A stretch of 64,000 bases of DNA from Anaeramoeba flamelloides. Lineage: Eukaryota > Metamonada > Anaeramoebidae. The notes below the pieces were generated by a model. The model was not told the origin of the DNA. It did not search any database and saw only the letters and a list, made by a program, of their open reading frames with translations. Position 1 is the first letter of the stretch. Each line of letters starts with the position of its first letter. This document shows, piece after piece, positions 23,919 to 36,475 of this stretch. The position numbers were made by a program, and so were the translations under genes. The stretch is from NCBI GenBank assembly GCA_027625915.1, contig JANTQA010000047.1, forward strand, positions 20,646,001 through 20,710,000. Reading direction: 5' to 3'.

Positions 23919-24347
23919 AAAATCAATAGATTTAACAAATAAAACAGAAAACCTTAAGAAAACCTAGGCACTCTAAGGCACTTGACGGCACTTCTAGAAA
24001 CTCTAAAATTGTATTTAGTGTTTTTTATTCTAACTATAAGGGAGGCAGGATTACAGCTCATAGGATAACCTTTCTTTAAAAAATGAAAAGAATAAATTTT
24101 CTAAACAAAGACAAGAAAAAGAGAAAGAAAATCAAGAAATGAAAAGAGAGTCAAAAAATAATAATAGAAAAAATAAAAAACTTCAGTGAAAAGTTTTTTT
24201 TTGTTCCCCAAGTGTTGAATGAGTTGGTGGTTGTTTTCTTATATGTCGCTTTTTTTGGATCGCCACCATAGTTTGTTTTAATAAAGAGTTCTAAATATTT
24301 GAACCAGTATAGATCAAATGAAATAGGTTACTTTATTAAATTTTGAT

Positions 24348-24386
24348 TTAGAACTTTATAGATGGGTTGAATCTATAAAGTTCTAA
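24348..24386. repeat. Perfect 16-bp hairpin with 7-base loop
   Basis: TTAGAACTTTATAGAT (24348-24363), loop GGGTTGA, then the exact complement (24371-24386). It sits about 20 bp before the open frame at 24404. Function unknown. Confidence 0.85.
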
Positions 24387-24403
24387 GTTTTTAAGAATAA
24401 GAA

Positions 24404-24700
24404 TTGGAGTTCGAAATTTTCTTTTTAGTTGCTTTGTTTTTTTTATTTTTTTTATTTTTTTACATTTTTATTGCAAGATTTTGTAGTTACTCAAATAATG
24501 TTTTCGCAAAATCTCAGTACAAGATACCGACTCGACAGCAAAAACCCAGTACAAGTAACAACTCGATAGATAGTACGAAAAGTTCAATTCGGTTCACATT
24601 GGTTGGTTTCAGATCGTATTCGTTGGGTTCAGTTCTCTTCTGTTGCATAAGTCCTCGTCGAAGATCTGATCATGAACAAGTTTGGTTGGGTTCGTCATGA
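24404..24700 (+). pseudogene. Open frame without ATG, membrane segment then Ser/Arg-rich tail
   Basis: 98 codons are open from a TTG. The first 30 residues are a Phe/Leu-rich hydrophobic stretch, then a polar Ser/Gln/Thr segment and an Arg-rich tail (ISPRRRSDHEQ). The second half (24510-24700) is clearly less AT-rich than its surroundings, which argues for a coding past. No start codon or family is recognisable. It could be an exon of a gene or a relic. Confidence 0.25.
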
Positions 24701-24888
24701 TCAGGTCAACCAATTCTTATAATGATTTTTTTATTCCTTTTACCTTTCCCAAACACCTAAAAAACAAAAAGAGAAGGGACCTAAGAAACCTAAGGAACCT
24801 AAACAACTTAAGAAGGGAAATTTGGAAAAGGTAAAAAGTATAAAAAATAAAAACTTTGATTTTTAAAAACTGAAGATTTTGTGATTTA

Positions 24889-25346
24889 CTGTTGAGAGAA
24901 AAATGTTGGACACAGAAAAATAGTTGGACAGCAATTTTAATTGGGAACCTTACTGAAAATGATTTTTAATTTCAATCGTTTGTGAAATAAATAAAGAAAA
25001 TAACAATAATATACTTATTAGAATAACGATTAATGTAATTCTACTTTTTCAAAATCTTATCTTTTATAATCTAAAGCAAGTTTAAAAATTACCATTTTCA
25101 GAATTAATAGTAAACTTTACTAAAACTTGGATTTTTGTTAAAATAACAGGATCTACTTTAGTTATCAATCATTCAAATGAGTATTCGACACAAACCCCAG
25201 ATTAAAGAACTTGTAACACACTTAAACCTGAATTTATATAAAAGTCGCCTAGTTATCAATAGGATTTGATTTTCACTTTTACTAATGTTCCCAATTAAAA
25301 ATGCTGTCCAACCATTTTTCTGTGTCCAACATTTTTCTCTCAACAG
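24889..25346. mobile_element. Harbinger-like MITE, family B copy 2
   Basis: 458 bp with the same 24-bp termini as copy 1 (CTGTTGAGAGAAAAATG...). Flanked by a perfect TTA duplication (24886-24888 and 25347-25349). It is the least disturbed of the three copies. Confidence 0.85.
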
Positions 25347-25349
25347 TTA

Positions 25350-27305
25350 ATTTAAAAAAAGTCAATAATTCTCTCAAAAGTTTTTTGCAGAATTTTTGAA
25401 AATTTTGAAACTGTAAAACTGATAAATTTGTTTAGAAATGGTAACTAATGATAATTCTTGAAAAATAAAACTAACTATAACTTCACTCATCTTTATCATA
25501 AAAATTTGAAAAGATAAAATCCAAATTGAAATTTGTTAGTCCTGTAAATTCACTATATTATGGTTTCCCTTTTAGAATTGTGTTTTTTGTCAATTTCTTT
25601 TATTTTTTCAACAAGTTGAAGTAAAAAAATGTTCCTTTTGTTTTACAATTCAAGTTCAGTGTAAGGTGACGTAAATAACCCATGTTGACAAACTTTAACG
25701 ATTACAAAAAAAAAAGTCATATTTTTTTCTGATTTGAGTACTTAGAAAACAGTAAAACATACAGGCAAACTTGGTTTGGAATTAAATTGGATTTTGAGGA
25801 TAGACTTAGAATTAATGTAACTGTTTACAAAAATATTTAATACTTTTGTTTCAAAAATTTCATCATATTTTAAAAATTTTAAAGATTAAATGATTTTTTT
25901 ATCAAAATTCAAAAAATAAAATGCTTTTTTTTTTTGTTAAAAAAATTCCGACAAATGATCTTTCAAAATCCACATAATTCTTTTGTAAAATTTTCAAATA
26001 ACCCTATTTCTTGGTTATGTGCTTTTTTCATCCATTTATTTATATATTCGATTTTGGTAGTTAATCAATATTTTTTACAGGAGTTAAAGTTTCTAAAAAC
26101 ATTAAACTTATAAACATAGGTTAGTTCGACCCCCTCTGTTTATTTTTAGACCAATTGTTTCGTTTTTTGATTTAGGAATTTTTTTTACACAATTTTACTT
26201 CAATTTACAAATGAATTGAATTTATCAAGAGTTAGACACTTACTGCGTATGGTTAATAGTTTGAAATTTCTGATCATTCAATTTTGATTTCTGTGATTTC
26301 TGTGATTTCTGTGATAATAAAAATCTCAAAATTTCAAAAAAAGAAAAAAGTAAAATCCTATTTACAAAATTGAAAAAAAATTCAAAAACTTTAACAATAT
26401 TTTTAAATATCAAAGAATCTATTCGAAATTGTTTATTAGTCGAATAAATCGGACTTTAAAGTTTTTGAAAATAACAAACAGAGAAATTTTATTTTTAAAA
26501 AAGGCTAGTGTTTTTTTTTCATAAAATTGAAAGAAAGGACAATTGATGAACTTTTTCAAACATTTTTTCTGATTTGGATTTTAGTAACAATTATTCATTG
26601 AATTAAAAAGTGTTTATCAAAATTTTGTTTTTTTTGTTTTTTGGTTCCTTTTGGAATTCCTCAATAGATTTTTCAATTTGCTTTATTAGATTTAACATTT
26701 TTAGAAGAAAACGAAAATATATGCCTGTAACTGTTTGAAAAATATACTTTTTGATCAAAAATTCAAAGAGATCTTGAACTTAAAAACTTTATCCAATGAT
26801 ATCAATGTATTTTTTGGTTTTCAGAATTTCAATTTTAAACCAAAAGCCTTTCGAGAATGTAATTGTTGAAAGATACATTTGGAAAAAAAATAACTATTTT
26901 TTTTACAAAATCCCAATCATAATTTCTTTAATTTTTCAAATTCAAAGTTTTTAAATCCCAAAACAACTTATAAAAGCATTTGTGGTTTGTTTTCTTCAAT
27001 AAAATTTTTTTTGGATGATTTTTTGATTTTGAAGATTTTTGAAAAATATATTTTTACTCGAGATGGTTAATTCTATCAAAATGATTGTTGAAAAAAAAAA
27101 AAAAAAAGAAAGATGAAAATGAATCCACTTCATAAATTAGGAGGAATTTTTACCCCCATTCCTATCCATTTTATAATCATCAAAAAGGTTCAAATTGAGC
27201 AATCTATTTGTTCAAAAAGTTAGAAACTTTTTGAAGAATAAACCCAATTTTTGATAAAAATTAAACTCTTTAATTTATTTTTTGAAACTTTTTAAGAAAA
27301 TGATA

Positions 27306-27351
<46 letters not shown>

Positions 27352-28272
27352 AATCAAACTAACCTACATCTCAAGATGGCACGTTTTATGTATCACCACT
27401 AGTCCATTATCCACCATTTTTTTTTAAAAAAATCCACTTTTTAACATACCAAAAAATGTGTGAGATTTGCAAAAGTATTAGAATGACCTTTTTATAGAAA
27501 AACACACCCTTTTACCCACCAAACGTAGTTGCTTAGCTACTAATATATTGTTTTTTAGAAAAAAATAATGAAATCTTGTAAAGATCCTTTTATTATTATT
27601 ATAATAATATTTGTTGTTGTAATGTATATTGGTCAAAAGATGAAATGGATGAGTTTTCCTCATCTATTTTTTTTTTGATTTGGGTATATTTTTTCTAATA
27701 ATAATTTTACATATTTCCAATATAAAACGCAAAAAAATAGTAACTTATTATTTTTATTAACAATTAAGTTAATTCTTGAAAATGGTGTTTCAAATTATTT
27801 TTTTCGTTTTGTCTGGAAAGTCTTGATTTTGAAAAAAAAAGAAAATTTATTAATTATTTTTTCATTAATATATAAAACTTAATTTCAACAAATAAAATTA
27901 AGACAAGTTTAAATGATAGAATAAATTGATTTTATTAGAAGCTTAACAAAAATTTTATCAATGAAATTTAGATCTTAAAAGTAAAAAAAATCTTTAAAGT
28001 TTAGAAAAAATTCATTTTCCCCCATTTTCTAAAATATGAAAAAAAATTGACAATAAAATTTTAAAATTTTTTAACAAATTGTTTGTTTTTCTTCATAAGA
28101 ATCCTTATAACAATTTAAATCATTTTTTCAAGTAAAGAATTAATTTTGAATTTTGATATGAAAATTAACTAATTCCTAAATATCTTCTAAGAAATTTTAT
28201 TAATAAGCAATAACACAACATTTTACAATTTTTTTTTTCTTACCTGAAAGAATAAATTGAATATATTTATAA
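25350..28272. other. AT-rich non-coding stretch
   Basis: Holds a TTCTGTGAT 9-mer run at 26287-26315, the inverted partner (26936-27052) of the block at 23470-23572, and (TA)n of about 20 repeats at 27310-27349. The frame at 27478-27663 (minus) is rich in Tyr/Asn from simple ATT repeats and looks like chance. No gene supported. Confidence 0.55.
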
Positions 28273-29008
28273 TAAACTATTTTTCAGTCAAAGAGACTAG
28301 TTGTAATGGTGAAATACATGTGTTTAAAGTGTTTGCATAGATATTCCAAGAAAAAAATTATTTTGGAAATTTCAAAATTAAAAACATTTTTGCACATTTT
28401 TGTTTTTTGGTTTTTCGATTTTTTTTTGAAAACATAATTCAGTTGCAAATTTTTTTTTTTATTGCAAGATCAATAGTCACTTGGTAAAAACGTGTTATTC
28501 TAATGGTTATTGATACTGTGGAAATTATTGTTGAGAAATCATATTGATTTCTATTGTGAATTTTAAGAAGATCTTTGATCCGACTGAAATTTGAATAATA
28601 AATGTGAAAATAATAACACTTCATTTTCATTTCCTTTTACAAATAGAGACCACAAATCCTAACACTACTTTGTTTGGGGACTTGATTTCTAAAAGAAAAA
28701 GTATGGAAAATGAAGTGAAAATTGTTTCTTATTTATTATCCAAATACCAGTAGAAGTTCAAAACGAACATTCTTGTTTTTCTCTTATTTTGAAGCTAAGA
28801 ATTTGAGTTTTTCAATTTTTAAGAAAATCTATTGATTTATTAGTATTCTTTCAGACATATATCAACAATTCTTTGATGTGTCTTATTTTTCTTATTTTTA
28901 TGATTTGTTCTTCAATGGTCAATTATAAAAAAAAATTGATATTTGAAAAAAATTTTTTTTTTTTTTTTGGATTTTTAAGTGAACCCTTTGACTGAAACAA
29001 AGGTTATA
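28273..29008 (-). mobile_element. Family C inverted-repeat element, copy 2
   Basis: Reverse orientation relative to copy 1: starts AAACTATTTTTCAGTCAAAG and ends CCCTTTGACTGAAACAAAGG. Internal blocks are shared with copies 1, 3 and 4 (TTGCAAGATCAATAGTCACTT near 28465; CCAGTAGAAGTTCAAAACGAA, here CCAGTAGAAGTT then CAAAACGAA, near 28748). Confidence 0.75.
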
Positions 29009-29911
29009 TATCATTTCAATACATTCTAATCATCACCTTTCTTTTTTCTTTTTCTATTTTTTATTTTATCATTACTAACTAAACAACAACATAAATAAAA
29101 TAAATAATAAAAATAAATAGCTAGTAACTTTTTTCTTTTATTTTTTCTTTTTTCAAAAAAACTTTTAACAATTTATTTATCCACTTTTTCGTTTCCCTCC
29201 CTCTCTATTTCGCTCGTTTTTTTATTTTTAAATTCTCTAAATTTATATATTTTTTACAAAATAATTTTTTTATTATTATAAAATAGGTGGTAATTTGTTA
29301 CTTTTCCCTTTCTTTAATTATTATACTTTTTTTTTTATTTTTATTTCTCAAATATAAATTAAATTTATTATTTGTTATAAAATTTCCAAAATTATAAAAT
29401 ATTTAAATTGATTTTTTCGTTAAATTTTTTATAATCAAAATATCTTTTTATCGAGATTTAAATTTAAATTTATTATTTTTTTATATGTATATATAATATT
29501 ATTTCACCTGCATTTATTCATTAAATTCAAAATTCGTATTTAGTAAGTATAATTTATTTTAATTTTTATTTTATTTATATATTTTTTTTTTCTTTATTTT
29601 TAATTAAAATTAAAAATTATTATCCAAATAATATCATTATTAAAAATATCATAAATTCCAAATAAAATAATTCATTTTTAAAAAAACTTAAAAAATTCGA
29701 AAATAAGCATCAATTCATTATTTTAACAAGCCAAAATTCAATATTTCCCAAAAAAAAAAACCCCTTTAAAGAATTATATTTAGAAATACCAAATTAAAAT
29801 AATTGAATAATTGAAATATTGACAGATATTTATTATTTACAATACCCAAAAAACAAAAATATACCTAAAAATTATCAAAATAAAATATATAAATATTATT
29901 TACAATAAAAT

Positions 29912-29912
<1 letters not shown>
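29009..29912. other. Very AT-rich stretch
   Basis: Nothing gene-like or repeated recognised; long A/T words with stops in all frames. Confidence 0.55.

Positions 29913-29979
<67 letters not shown>
29913..29979. repeat. (GT)n microsatellite, about 33 repeats
   Basis: Uninterrupted GT dinucleotides over about 67 bp, pure and long, so probably length-variable. Similar but mixed (TA)n(GT)n lies at 44002-44068. Confidence 0.98.
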
Positions 29980-29980
<1 letters not shown>

Positions 29981-31264
29981 AATTATATTTAAGGGTTCTA
30001 TGTTTAAAAAACATTTAATCTCTTAAAGAGATAAATTTTAAAGTGACTAAATTTGTGTCTTCTAATTCGACGAGTTAATAACACAGTCATTAGAAGAAGT
30101 TTAAACTCAATTCAGTTTCCAAAGAAAAAAGGGCGAGTCTCGTAGAATAATGTGAAAAAAAAAATCTAATTTTAAAATAAATAACTTGGAAAAACTTCAA
30201 GTTATTGGATCAAGTTGAATTAGCACGCTTGGGGCTGTTTGTTAGATTTTATTCGAATTTGAGTTCATTTTTCTTTAATAATATGTTGATTAATATTAGT
30301 CAACAGTATTATAAAGTGATATAATATATTTCTTTTATATCCAGTTTCCTTAGTAATTTATCTTTATCGTTTTTGTTATATTGAAGTCAAAATTTCTAAT
30401 TTTTTTTTTTTTTTTGATTTTTTGATGAGTTATTTCTAATATTGCTTGAAACTCCATATGAAACCTTTTATATCATCAATTTTTCTTTTACAACATTTGT
30501 GTTTTTTTTTTTTTTTTTCTTTTATATATGTATTTGTATCTATATAACATTTGTGAATGTTTCCAGCTTGAATAAAATTTTTGATGATTTACAGTTTATA
30601 CAGATGGATATTTTCTTCAGTGAAGTTGTCTGAAAATTGTCTGATTTTGAGGTATTTTTTCCAGTTTCTAGTTTTTATCTTCTTGTGATGGTTTGGCTTT
30701 GTTTTTCATGGGTTTCTGTTTGTGTTTTCCATTTGGGTATGTATATTGGGGTAATCTTTTTGGACTTTAATTATGGTTTTCATTTTTATATTTAATCCAA
30801 GTACCTAATTTTTTGAGAGTCCAACAAAAACCAACAAAAAAAAAAAAGAATTAGTAAATTTGTTGAAATTTCTATTTACAAATATTGACCGATCAAATGT
30901 GAGATACTACCAACTATTTTTATTTGAGTGATTCAATTTAAAATGTACAAAAATTTAACATAGTATTAACTGTTAAAAAAAATGGATCAACCAAAATAGA
31001 TTGAGTAATTGATAAATCAAAAAAGAAAAAGAAAGAAAGAAAAGAAAAGAAAAGAAAAATTGAATGAGAATAATAATATTAGCATTAATGATGATAACAA
31101 TAATTATATTTTTAATATTTTTTGTATCTGAAAATATGGTTAGAATAAAAGAAATGTTTTAAACAAAACTCAAAATCTTGATAAATCTTTCAAAATATTA
31201 TTAAATTTATAGATGCAAAATAGTTTATCAAAGAATGTAAAAATTTTACCATTTCAATCAATAT
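29980..31264. other. AT-rich non-coding stretch
   Basis: The 30030-30270 part is slightly less AT-rich but shows no long frame. The frame at 30442-30633 is Phe-rich. Purine-rich AAAGAAAAG repeats lie near 31022-31060. No gene supported. Confidence 0.5.
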
Positions 31265-31478
31265 AAACCCTATTTCAAAAATTGTGACTTGCCTGAAATA
31301 ATAAATTGAAAAAAAAATATATATCCTTTAGTATTCAAGAACAACAAATAATTAAATCTAATTAGTAATTTACTTTTAAATCATTCTAAATATATAAAAA
31401 ATTGATATATTTAAATTTTAAAAATAAATAAAACTAAAATCTAAAAAAAAGTGAGTCACAATTTTTGAAATGAGTATT
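31265..31478. mobile_element. Short inverted-repeat element, family E
   Basis: Ends CCTATTTCAAAAATTGTGACT and the complement AGTCACAATTTTTGAAATGAG enclose about 210 bp. A related left end lies at 39668-39710 and a related right end at 31841-31867. Family E probably targets TA-rich sites; exact target duplication not resolved. Confidence 0.65.
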
Positions 31479-31881
31479 ACCGATTTTTTGTTTACTGAAC
31501 TTTCACTTAAAAAAAGTTAAACAAGAATATTTTTTGCTTATAATTAAATGAATTTTAAAAGACATTATATGATCTCAATTTTCTTAGTGATTATTTGTTA
31601 TTTCGAAGATCTTTTTTTTTTCCACAAATGATCTTTTTCCAAAAAAAAAGAAAAAAAAAAACTAGAATTTTTAAAGATCAAAAAAAAAAAAAGAAATAAA
31701 AAAGAAAATAAAAGAAATTGAAAAATTGAAAAAGCAAAATTTAATACGAAAAAACGATTCTGATCCAAAAAATTTGAAAATATTTTTTTGATAGGATTAT
31801 AGATTAAACCACTCAAAACAACTTCCATTAGCATTATAAAGTGAGTCAAAATTTTTGAAAAATAGTTTATTTATTTTCAAA

Positions 31882-33127
31882 TTAAACTTTGTTTCATTCA
31901 AAGGGTTCCAAAAAAATCCAAAAAAAAACATTTTTTTCAAATATCAATTATTTTATAGAAACTAAATTCCAAAAATTTGGACACGGTTTAAAAAGCCGAA
32001 AGAATAGCAATACCACATTTTAAATTCAATTAGGGAATAATTTTGATTTTACAAACTATTTCATTTAGTATTTTTTGTTTTGTTTTCATTTCCTTTTTTG
32101 CAGTTACGTAATCTGTTTCGTTAGATCTCGAATTATTTTTCAATGGTTGATATAAAGTTCGTGTTGAGTTTGTTAAATTGAAAAATAACATACAATCGGT
32201 TGACGGTATCTTATCATTTGATCGATCAACAATTGCTGGTGAAATTTCAACAAATTAACCAATACATTTTTTGTTCCTCTCGTTTCCTTATTTTGGAAAT
32301 TTGGAAAAACCAATTTTTATTTTTGAGTTTTATTTTTTTTTCTTTTGTTTGGATTAAAATGATTACTTATAAAAACATTAATACTGAGTAACTTAAATGT
32401 GGTTTTATATTATGTTTGGTAAAAATATAATAAATTGGTTTTTTTTTTGCCTATTTTTGATTTCGGGTGTGTCCAAATTTTTGGAATGGGGTTTAATTGA
32501 CTATTTGAGAACAAATAAGAACTAATCAGAATAATACACGTCAAAGAATTGTTTCTATCCAGATGAAATAAAACTAACCAATCAATAGATTTTCTTAAAA
32601 ATTGAAAAACTCAAATTCTTAATGAAAAAAACCAGAATGTCCGTTTTGATCTCTCTACTGGTATTTGGATAATAAATAAGAAACAATTTTCACTTCATTT
32701 TCCATACTTTTTCTTTTAGAAATCAAGTCCCCAAACGAAGTGTCTTGGTATTTATGGTCTCTATTTGTAAAAGTAAATGAAAATGAAGTGAAAATTTTTC
32801 ACATTTTTTATTTAAATATCAGTCGGATCAAAGATCTTCTTAAAATTCACAATAGAAATCAATATGATTTCTCAACAATAATTTCCACAGTATCAATAAC
32901 CATTAGAATAACACGTTTTTACCAAGTGACTATTGATCTTGCAATAAAAAAAATTTTTGCAACTGAAATATGTTTCAAAAAAAAATCGAAAAAAAACAAA
33001 AATGTGAAAAAATGATTTCAATTTTGAAAATTTCCAAAATAAATTTTTTCTTCTAATATCCATGCAAACACTTTAAACGCATGTAATTCGCATTACAACT
33101 GGGCCCCTTTGACTGAAAAATGGTTTA
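31882..33127 (+). mobile_element. Family C element, copy 3, interrupted by a family D element
   Basis: Left end TTAAACTTTG...CATTCAAAGGG at 31882; right end GGGCCCCTTTGACTGAAAAA and TGGTTTA to 33127. After removing 31958-32493 it aligns with copies 1 and 4 across the whole length. The open frame at 32740-33015 is part of the repeat and also occurs in copy 2 in opposite orientation, so it is not independent evidence for a gene. Confidence 0.8.
31958..32493 (+). mobile_element. Family D element nested in family C copy 3
   Basis: 536 bp with inverted ends AAACTAAATTCCAAAAATTT and AAACCCCATTCCAAAAATTT (right end complemented), each followed by GGACAC. TA flanks both sides (31956-31957, 32494-32495). 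Family C copies 1 and 4 read TTTTATATAATTGAC-like sequence straight through the site, so the empty target is visible. It carries the internal palindrome TTGATCGATCAA found in all D copies. Confidence 0.85.
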
Positions 33128-33227
33128 TTTTATGAAAAATATGAAAAAAATAATTGAATTAATTCAAACAAATATTGATATAATAGATGTCTTGTAAAAT
33201 AAGTCAAATCATTTTTATTTTTATTTT

Positions 33228-33230
<3 letters not shown>

Positions 33231-33264
<34 letters not shown>
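33231..33264. repeat. Poly(T) run of about 34 followed by GGGGG
   Basis: Uninterrupted T run; likely unstable in length and a sequencing or assembly risk. Confidence 0.9.
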
Positions 33265-33265
<1 letters not shown>

Positions 33266-33410
33266 GGGGTAATAATAAAGTTGGTATCATAATTGATACG
33301 TTGAGTAAAAGAAAAAAATTGAAATTAAAAGTCAAAAAAAAAAAAAAAAACCTTTAATAATAATAATTTAGGACAAAAAAAATAGTTAAAAAAATGATTA
33401 ATAAAAAATA

Positions 33411-33608
33411 CAGCCAGTTCCACTTTTTAGGCAAAAACTAACAACATAATTTAAGTCGCAAAAAAATTCCAAATTAAGGTACAAAAGTAGGATTCTAGGA
33501 AAATAAAACATGTAAAAAAATTTTCCAAATTTTATTTCATAATTTGGGATTTTTTTATCCCTTAAATTTTGTTGTTAGTTTGTTTCATAAAAGTGGAACT
33601 TACTTTAA
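33411..33608. mobile_element. Family A MITE, decayed copy
   Basis: Left end CAGCCAGTTCCACTTTTTAG and right end AAAAGTGGAACT match the family A termini with several changes. The internal AAATTTAAGT-type blocks are eroded. An older insertion than the seven good copies. Confidence 0.6.
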
Positions 33609-34257
33609 TAAAATTTAATCAAAACTCGAATGAAGAAGGTTAAATTATATTCTTGGAAATTTTAAAAGTCTATAATACAGGAAATTTTCATATATATAAA
33701 TGTTAAAAAAAATCAAAAATAACAAAGTACTATATTGGTAGGTGTTATAAAATCTTATAGACTATTTTTCTTTTCTGGGTTAAAAAATAATTGAGATAAA
33801 TATTTAAGATTATTATATTTTCATTTCTAAAAACAAAATTAAATGTGAATATCTCAGGATTTTCTTTTTTATTCCAAAAATCTAATCAAAATATGTAAAG
33901 GGATAAATGAAATATTATCACAATTTTTTTTTTTTTTTTTTTTTAAGATCAAAATATGTAAAAAAAAAAAATGAATTATATCACAAAAATTTCTTTATTA
34001 TTTTAAATCCCAGAAAAACTAAAGTTAAAAAATATTTAAATGGGAAGAGAACAAAAAATCTTTTAAAATTTATGTGTTTTTTAAATGTTTTTAAATCGAT
34101 ATTTTTATGTAATGATTTTTATAAATCAAATTATTATTATTATTGTTGTTGTTGTTGTTATTTGATTTGTGTCATGCAATTAACATTTCCAAAATTATTG
34201 AAATTTTTGATCATTTCTAATTGAATTGTTAAATGGAGTGGAGTGAAGTCTTTTATA

Positions 34258-34477
34258 CAGCCGTTTCAACTCAGGTGTGAATCGGCAACTTCTCATTCAA
34301 CTTTTGGAAACCGTTGAAAACCATTTCAAATAATTTCAAATTATTTCAAATTACTTAAAATAATTTTAAAATGATTTGAAATAATTTGAAATAATTTGAA
34401 ATTATTTGAAATGGTTTTCAACGGTTTCCAAAAGTTGAATGAGAAGTTGCCGATTCACACCTGAGTTGAAACGGCTG
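34258..34477. mobile_element. Palindromic MITE, family G (CAGCCGTTTC ends)
   Basis: 220 bp, almost perfectly palindromic along its entire length: CAGCCGTTTCAACTCAGGTG at left, the complement at right, pairing on through TTCTCATTCAACTTTTGG and AAATAATTTCAAATTATTTC blocks. TA duplication at 34256-34257 and 34478-34479. The termini resemble those of family F. Arm identity suggests a young or actively corrected copy. Its transcript would be one long hairpin. Confidence 0.9.
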
Positions 34478-34762
34478 TACATTGTAGGGTGACTAAGGTT
34501 TTTTTTATTATTTTCATTTATTTTAAAAATAAATGGGTAAAATCTCAAATTTTACACAATTCTAAACCAAACCTAGTATACATGGATTTACTTTCGATGA
34601 TCTGTTAATTTTAATTAAATTTTATAATAATACATTCCAATTGAAATTATCAATTGTTGTTTTCTTACAATTCTTCTATTATTGCTCTTGATATTGTAGA
34701 GGCTTGATAAAAAAGAATATTATAAAATATTTTTTGAAAAAATTTAAAAAAAAAAAAAATGA

Positions 34763-35570
34763 ATGAATAACCAAAAAGATGCTGTAAGAATGATGCCTCA
34801 CTTGATTTCTTGTCTTTTGAGGTAAAAATATTAATTTAATACTAAAATATATTATTTTAAACGAGTTAAAAAATGTTTAATAACTTTTAAAAATCAACAA
34901 AGGTTGAGTTGTCCAAATCGGATTTGACATTGCTGTAATATTTTTTTAAAAAAAATTCTCAAAAAAAAAAATATTACGAATAAGAGTTAAGAGATTCCCC
35001 ACTTGAAATAATAAAACAAAATAAAAAAATGTTTCAATAATTTTTAAACATTTAAAAGTCTTTTAAAATTATTTCTAAATGTTTTTGATATAAAAATTAA
35101 ATTATTATATTGTGCATGTTAATATTTCCATACATGTATTTTTATATTTAGTATTTCTCAAAATTGACATATAAATTTATTAAAACTCTAAATCTTACAA
35201 TAAACTTTGTATATCTTATATTCTTTAAAGATATGATAATAGGATTGGATGTTTGCTCAATATTTTCAAAATAAAGAGGTGATTGAAAATCAAAAAAATG
35301 AATTAGAACAAAAAAATCAAAAAATTAGAAATCTTGAAAGAAACGTCACAGAAAAGGACAATTAATTCGAACAAAAGAATGAACGCAATAGAAATCTTCA
35401 AAGAGAATTACCAAATTCAAGTGAAAAATAAATAAAATCATCAAATAAATTAATCAAAAATACATTACGACAAATATTTATTGAAATAAAAAACTATTGC
35501 GATTCTCAAGATTTTCAACATTTAGTTTATCCTATCTTATTTTGTTTTTTTTTACTTTGGTTATTTACTT
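34763..35570 (+). pseudogene. Broken or intron-split coiled-coil reading region
   Basis: Three less AT-rich, protein-like pieces follow each other. (1) From ATG at 34763, MNNQKDAVRMMPHLISCLL, then a donor-like AG|GTAAAAAT. (2) A piece at about 34903 reading VELSKSDLTLL. (3) From about 35237, just after a TAG that could be an acceptor, a Glu/Lys/Asn/Gln-rich coiled coil (ENQKNELEQKNQKIRNLE) interrupted by TAA. The pieces are not in one frame without splicing. It may be a small-exon gene, like the array gene, or a decayed gene. The coiled coil resembles the minus-strand region at 60010-61408 in style only. No family recognised. Confidence 0.35.
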
Positions 35571-36022
35571 TAAAGTAAAAAAAATTAAAACATTATTTTC
35601 CCTTTTTTTTTTATTCTTTCTCTCTTTTTTTTTTTCTTATTTCTTTTTCTTTTTCTTTTATTTTTAGTCATTTTTTTTTTTATTTTTTATTTTTATCAAC
35701 ATTTTTCCTTTTACTTTATTTTATTTATTTTTTGATCACATTTTCACTTTTACTTTTTTTTTATTCATTTTTTGATCACATTTTAGTTAAAAACAATCTA
35801 AAAAAATATTTTTTATTGAATCTTTTCTTCCTTTAAAAAAAAAATCAAAAACAAAAACAAATTTTTTTCTTCTTTTTACCTTCAAAAAAAAAAAAACTAA
35901 AATATTTGATCTTTCAATAACAAATTTTAACCAGAAACTTGACTTTTTTTTTGTTTTTCTTTATTTTGAATTCCTAGTTTTAAAAGTATGAGTGGGTATA
36001 TATCCTCTAAGATATTAACAAT

Positions 36023-36024
<2 letters not shown>

Positions 36025-36058
<34 letters not shown>
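36025..36058. repeat. (AAT)n microsatellite
   Basis: About 11 AAT units. It makes chance poly-Ile frames on both strands (35927-36109 and 35988-36215), which I do not regard as genes. Confidence 0.95.
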
Positions 36059-36389
36059 CATAAACATTATTCCAAAAATTTGGAAACACCCAAAATCAAA
36101 AATAGGCAAAAAAAAAACTCAATTTAAATTATATTTTTCCAAACTTAATATAAAACCCACATTTAAGGACTATTCGAATTTTATGCTCTGTGAGGATTTA
36201 AATAAAATACTATAAACAGAAAAAAAGCTTTAAAAGGCAATGAATTAAGGAAAAGTCAAAATATTGCAATTTTTGGGTATTTAGGGATTTTTTAGATTTG
36301 GCTAGAAAATCATTTATTGATCAAAAAACTTATTGAATTTCCCGTACAAAACAAGGCAAAACTAAAAACCTATTTTTTTGGTATTAAGA

Positions 36390-36475
36390 AAATGCCACTC
36401 CACTTTGTTTTCAAGTATATTTATACTCTCTCGCTACACTCTAACATACTTGAAAAGAAAGTGGGGTGACATTTT
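36390..36475. repeat. Hairpin with CACTCCACTTT arms
   Basis: Arms of about 28 bp (AAAATGCCACTCCACTTTGT, then TTTCAAGTAT, and complement) around a 30-base loop. It lies within the long family D copy. Confidence 0.75.

Noticed and set aside
26110-26150. A tRNA T-arm (GGTTAGTTCGACCCC)
   Set aside because: No matching acceptor stem, anticodon arm or D-arm around it.
34763-35570. A variant genetic code with TAA read as Gln (and perhaps TGA as Trp)
   Set aside because: Several in-frame TAA codons sit where Gln would be plausible here and at 60010-61408, but TGA, TAG and frame changes also interrupt these regions. In the 10650-11200 segment several frames on both strands look equally protein-like, so impression alone is not evidence. 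The proposed array gene ends normally at TGA.
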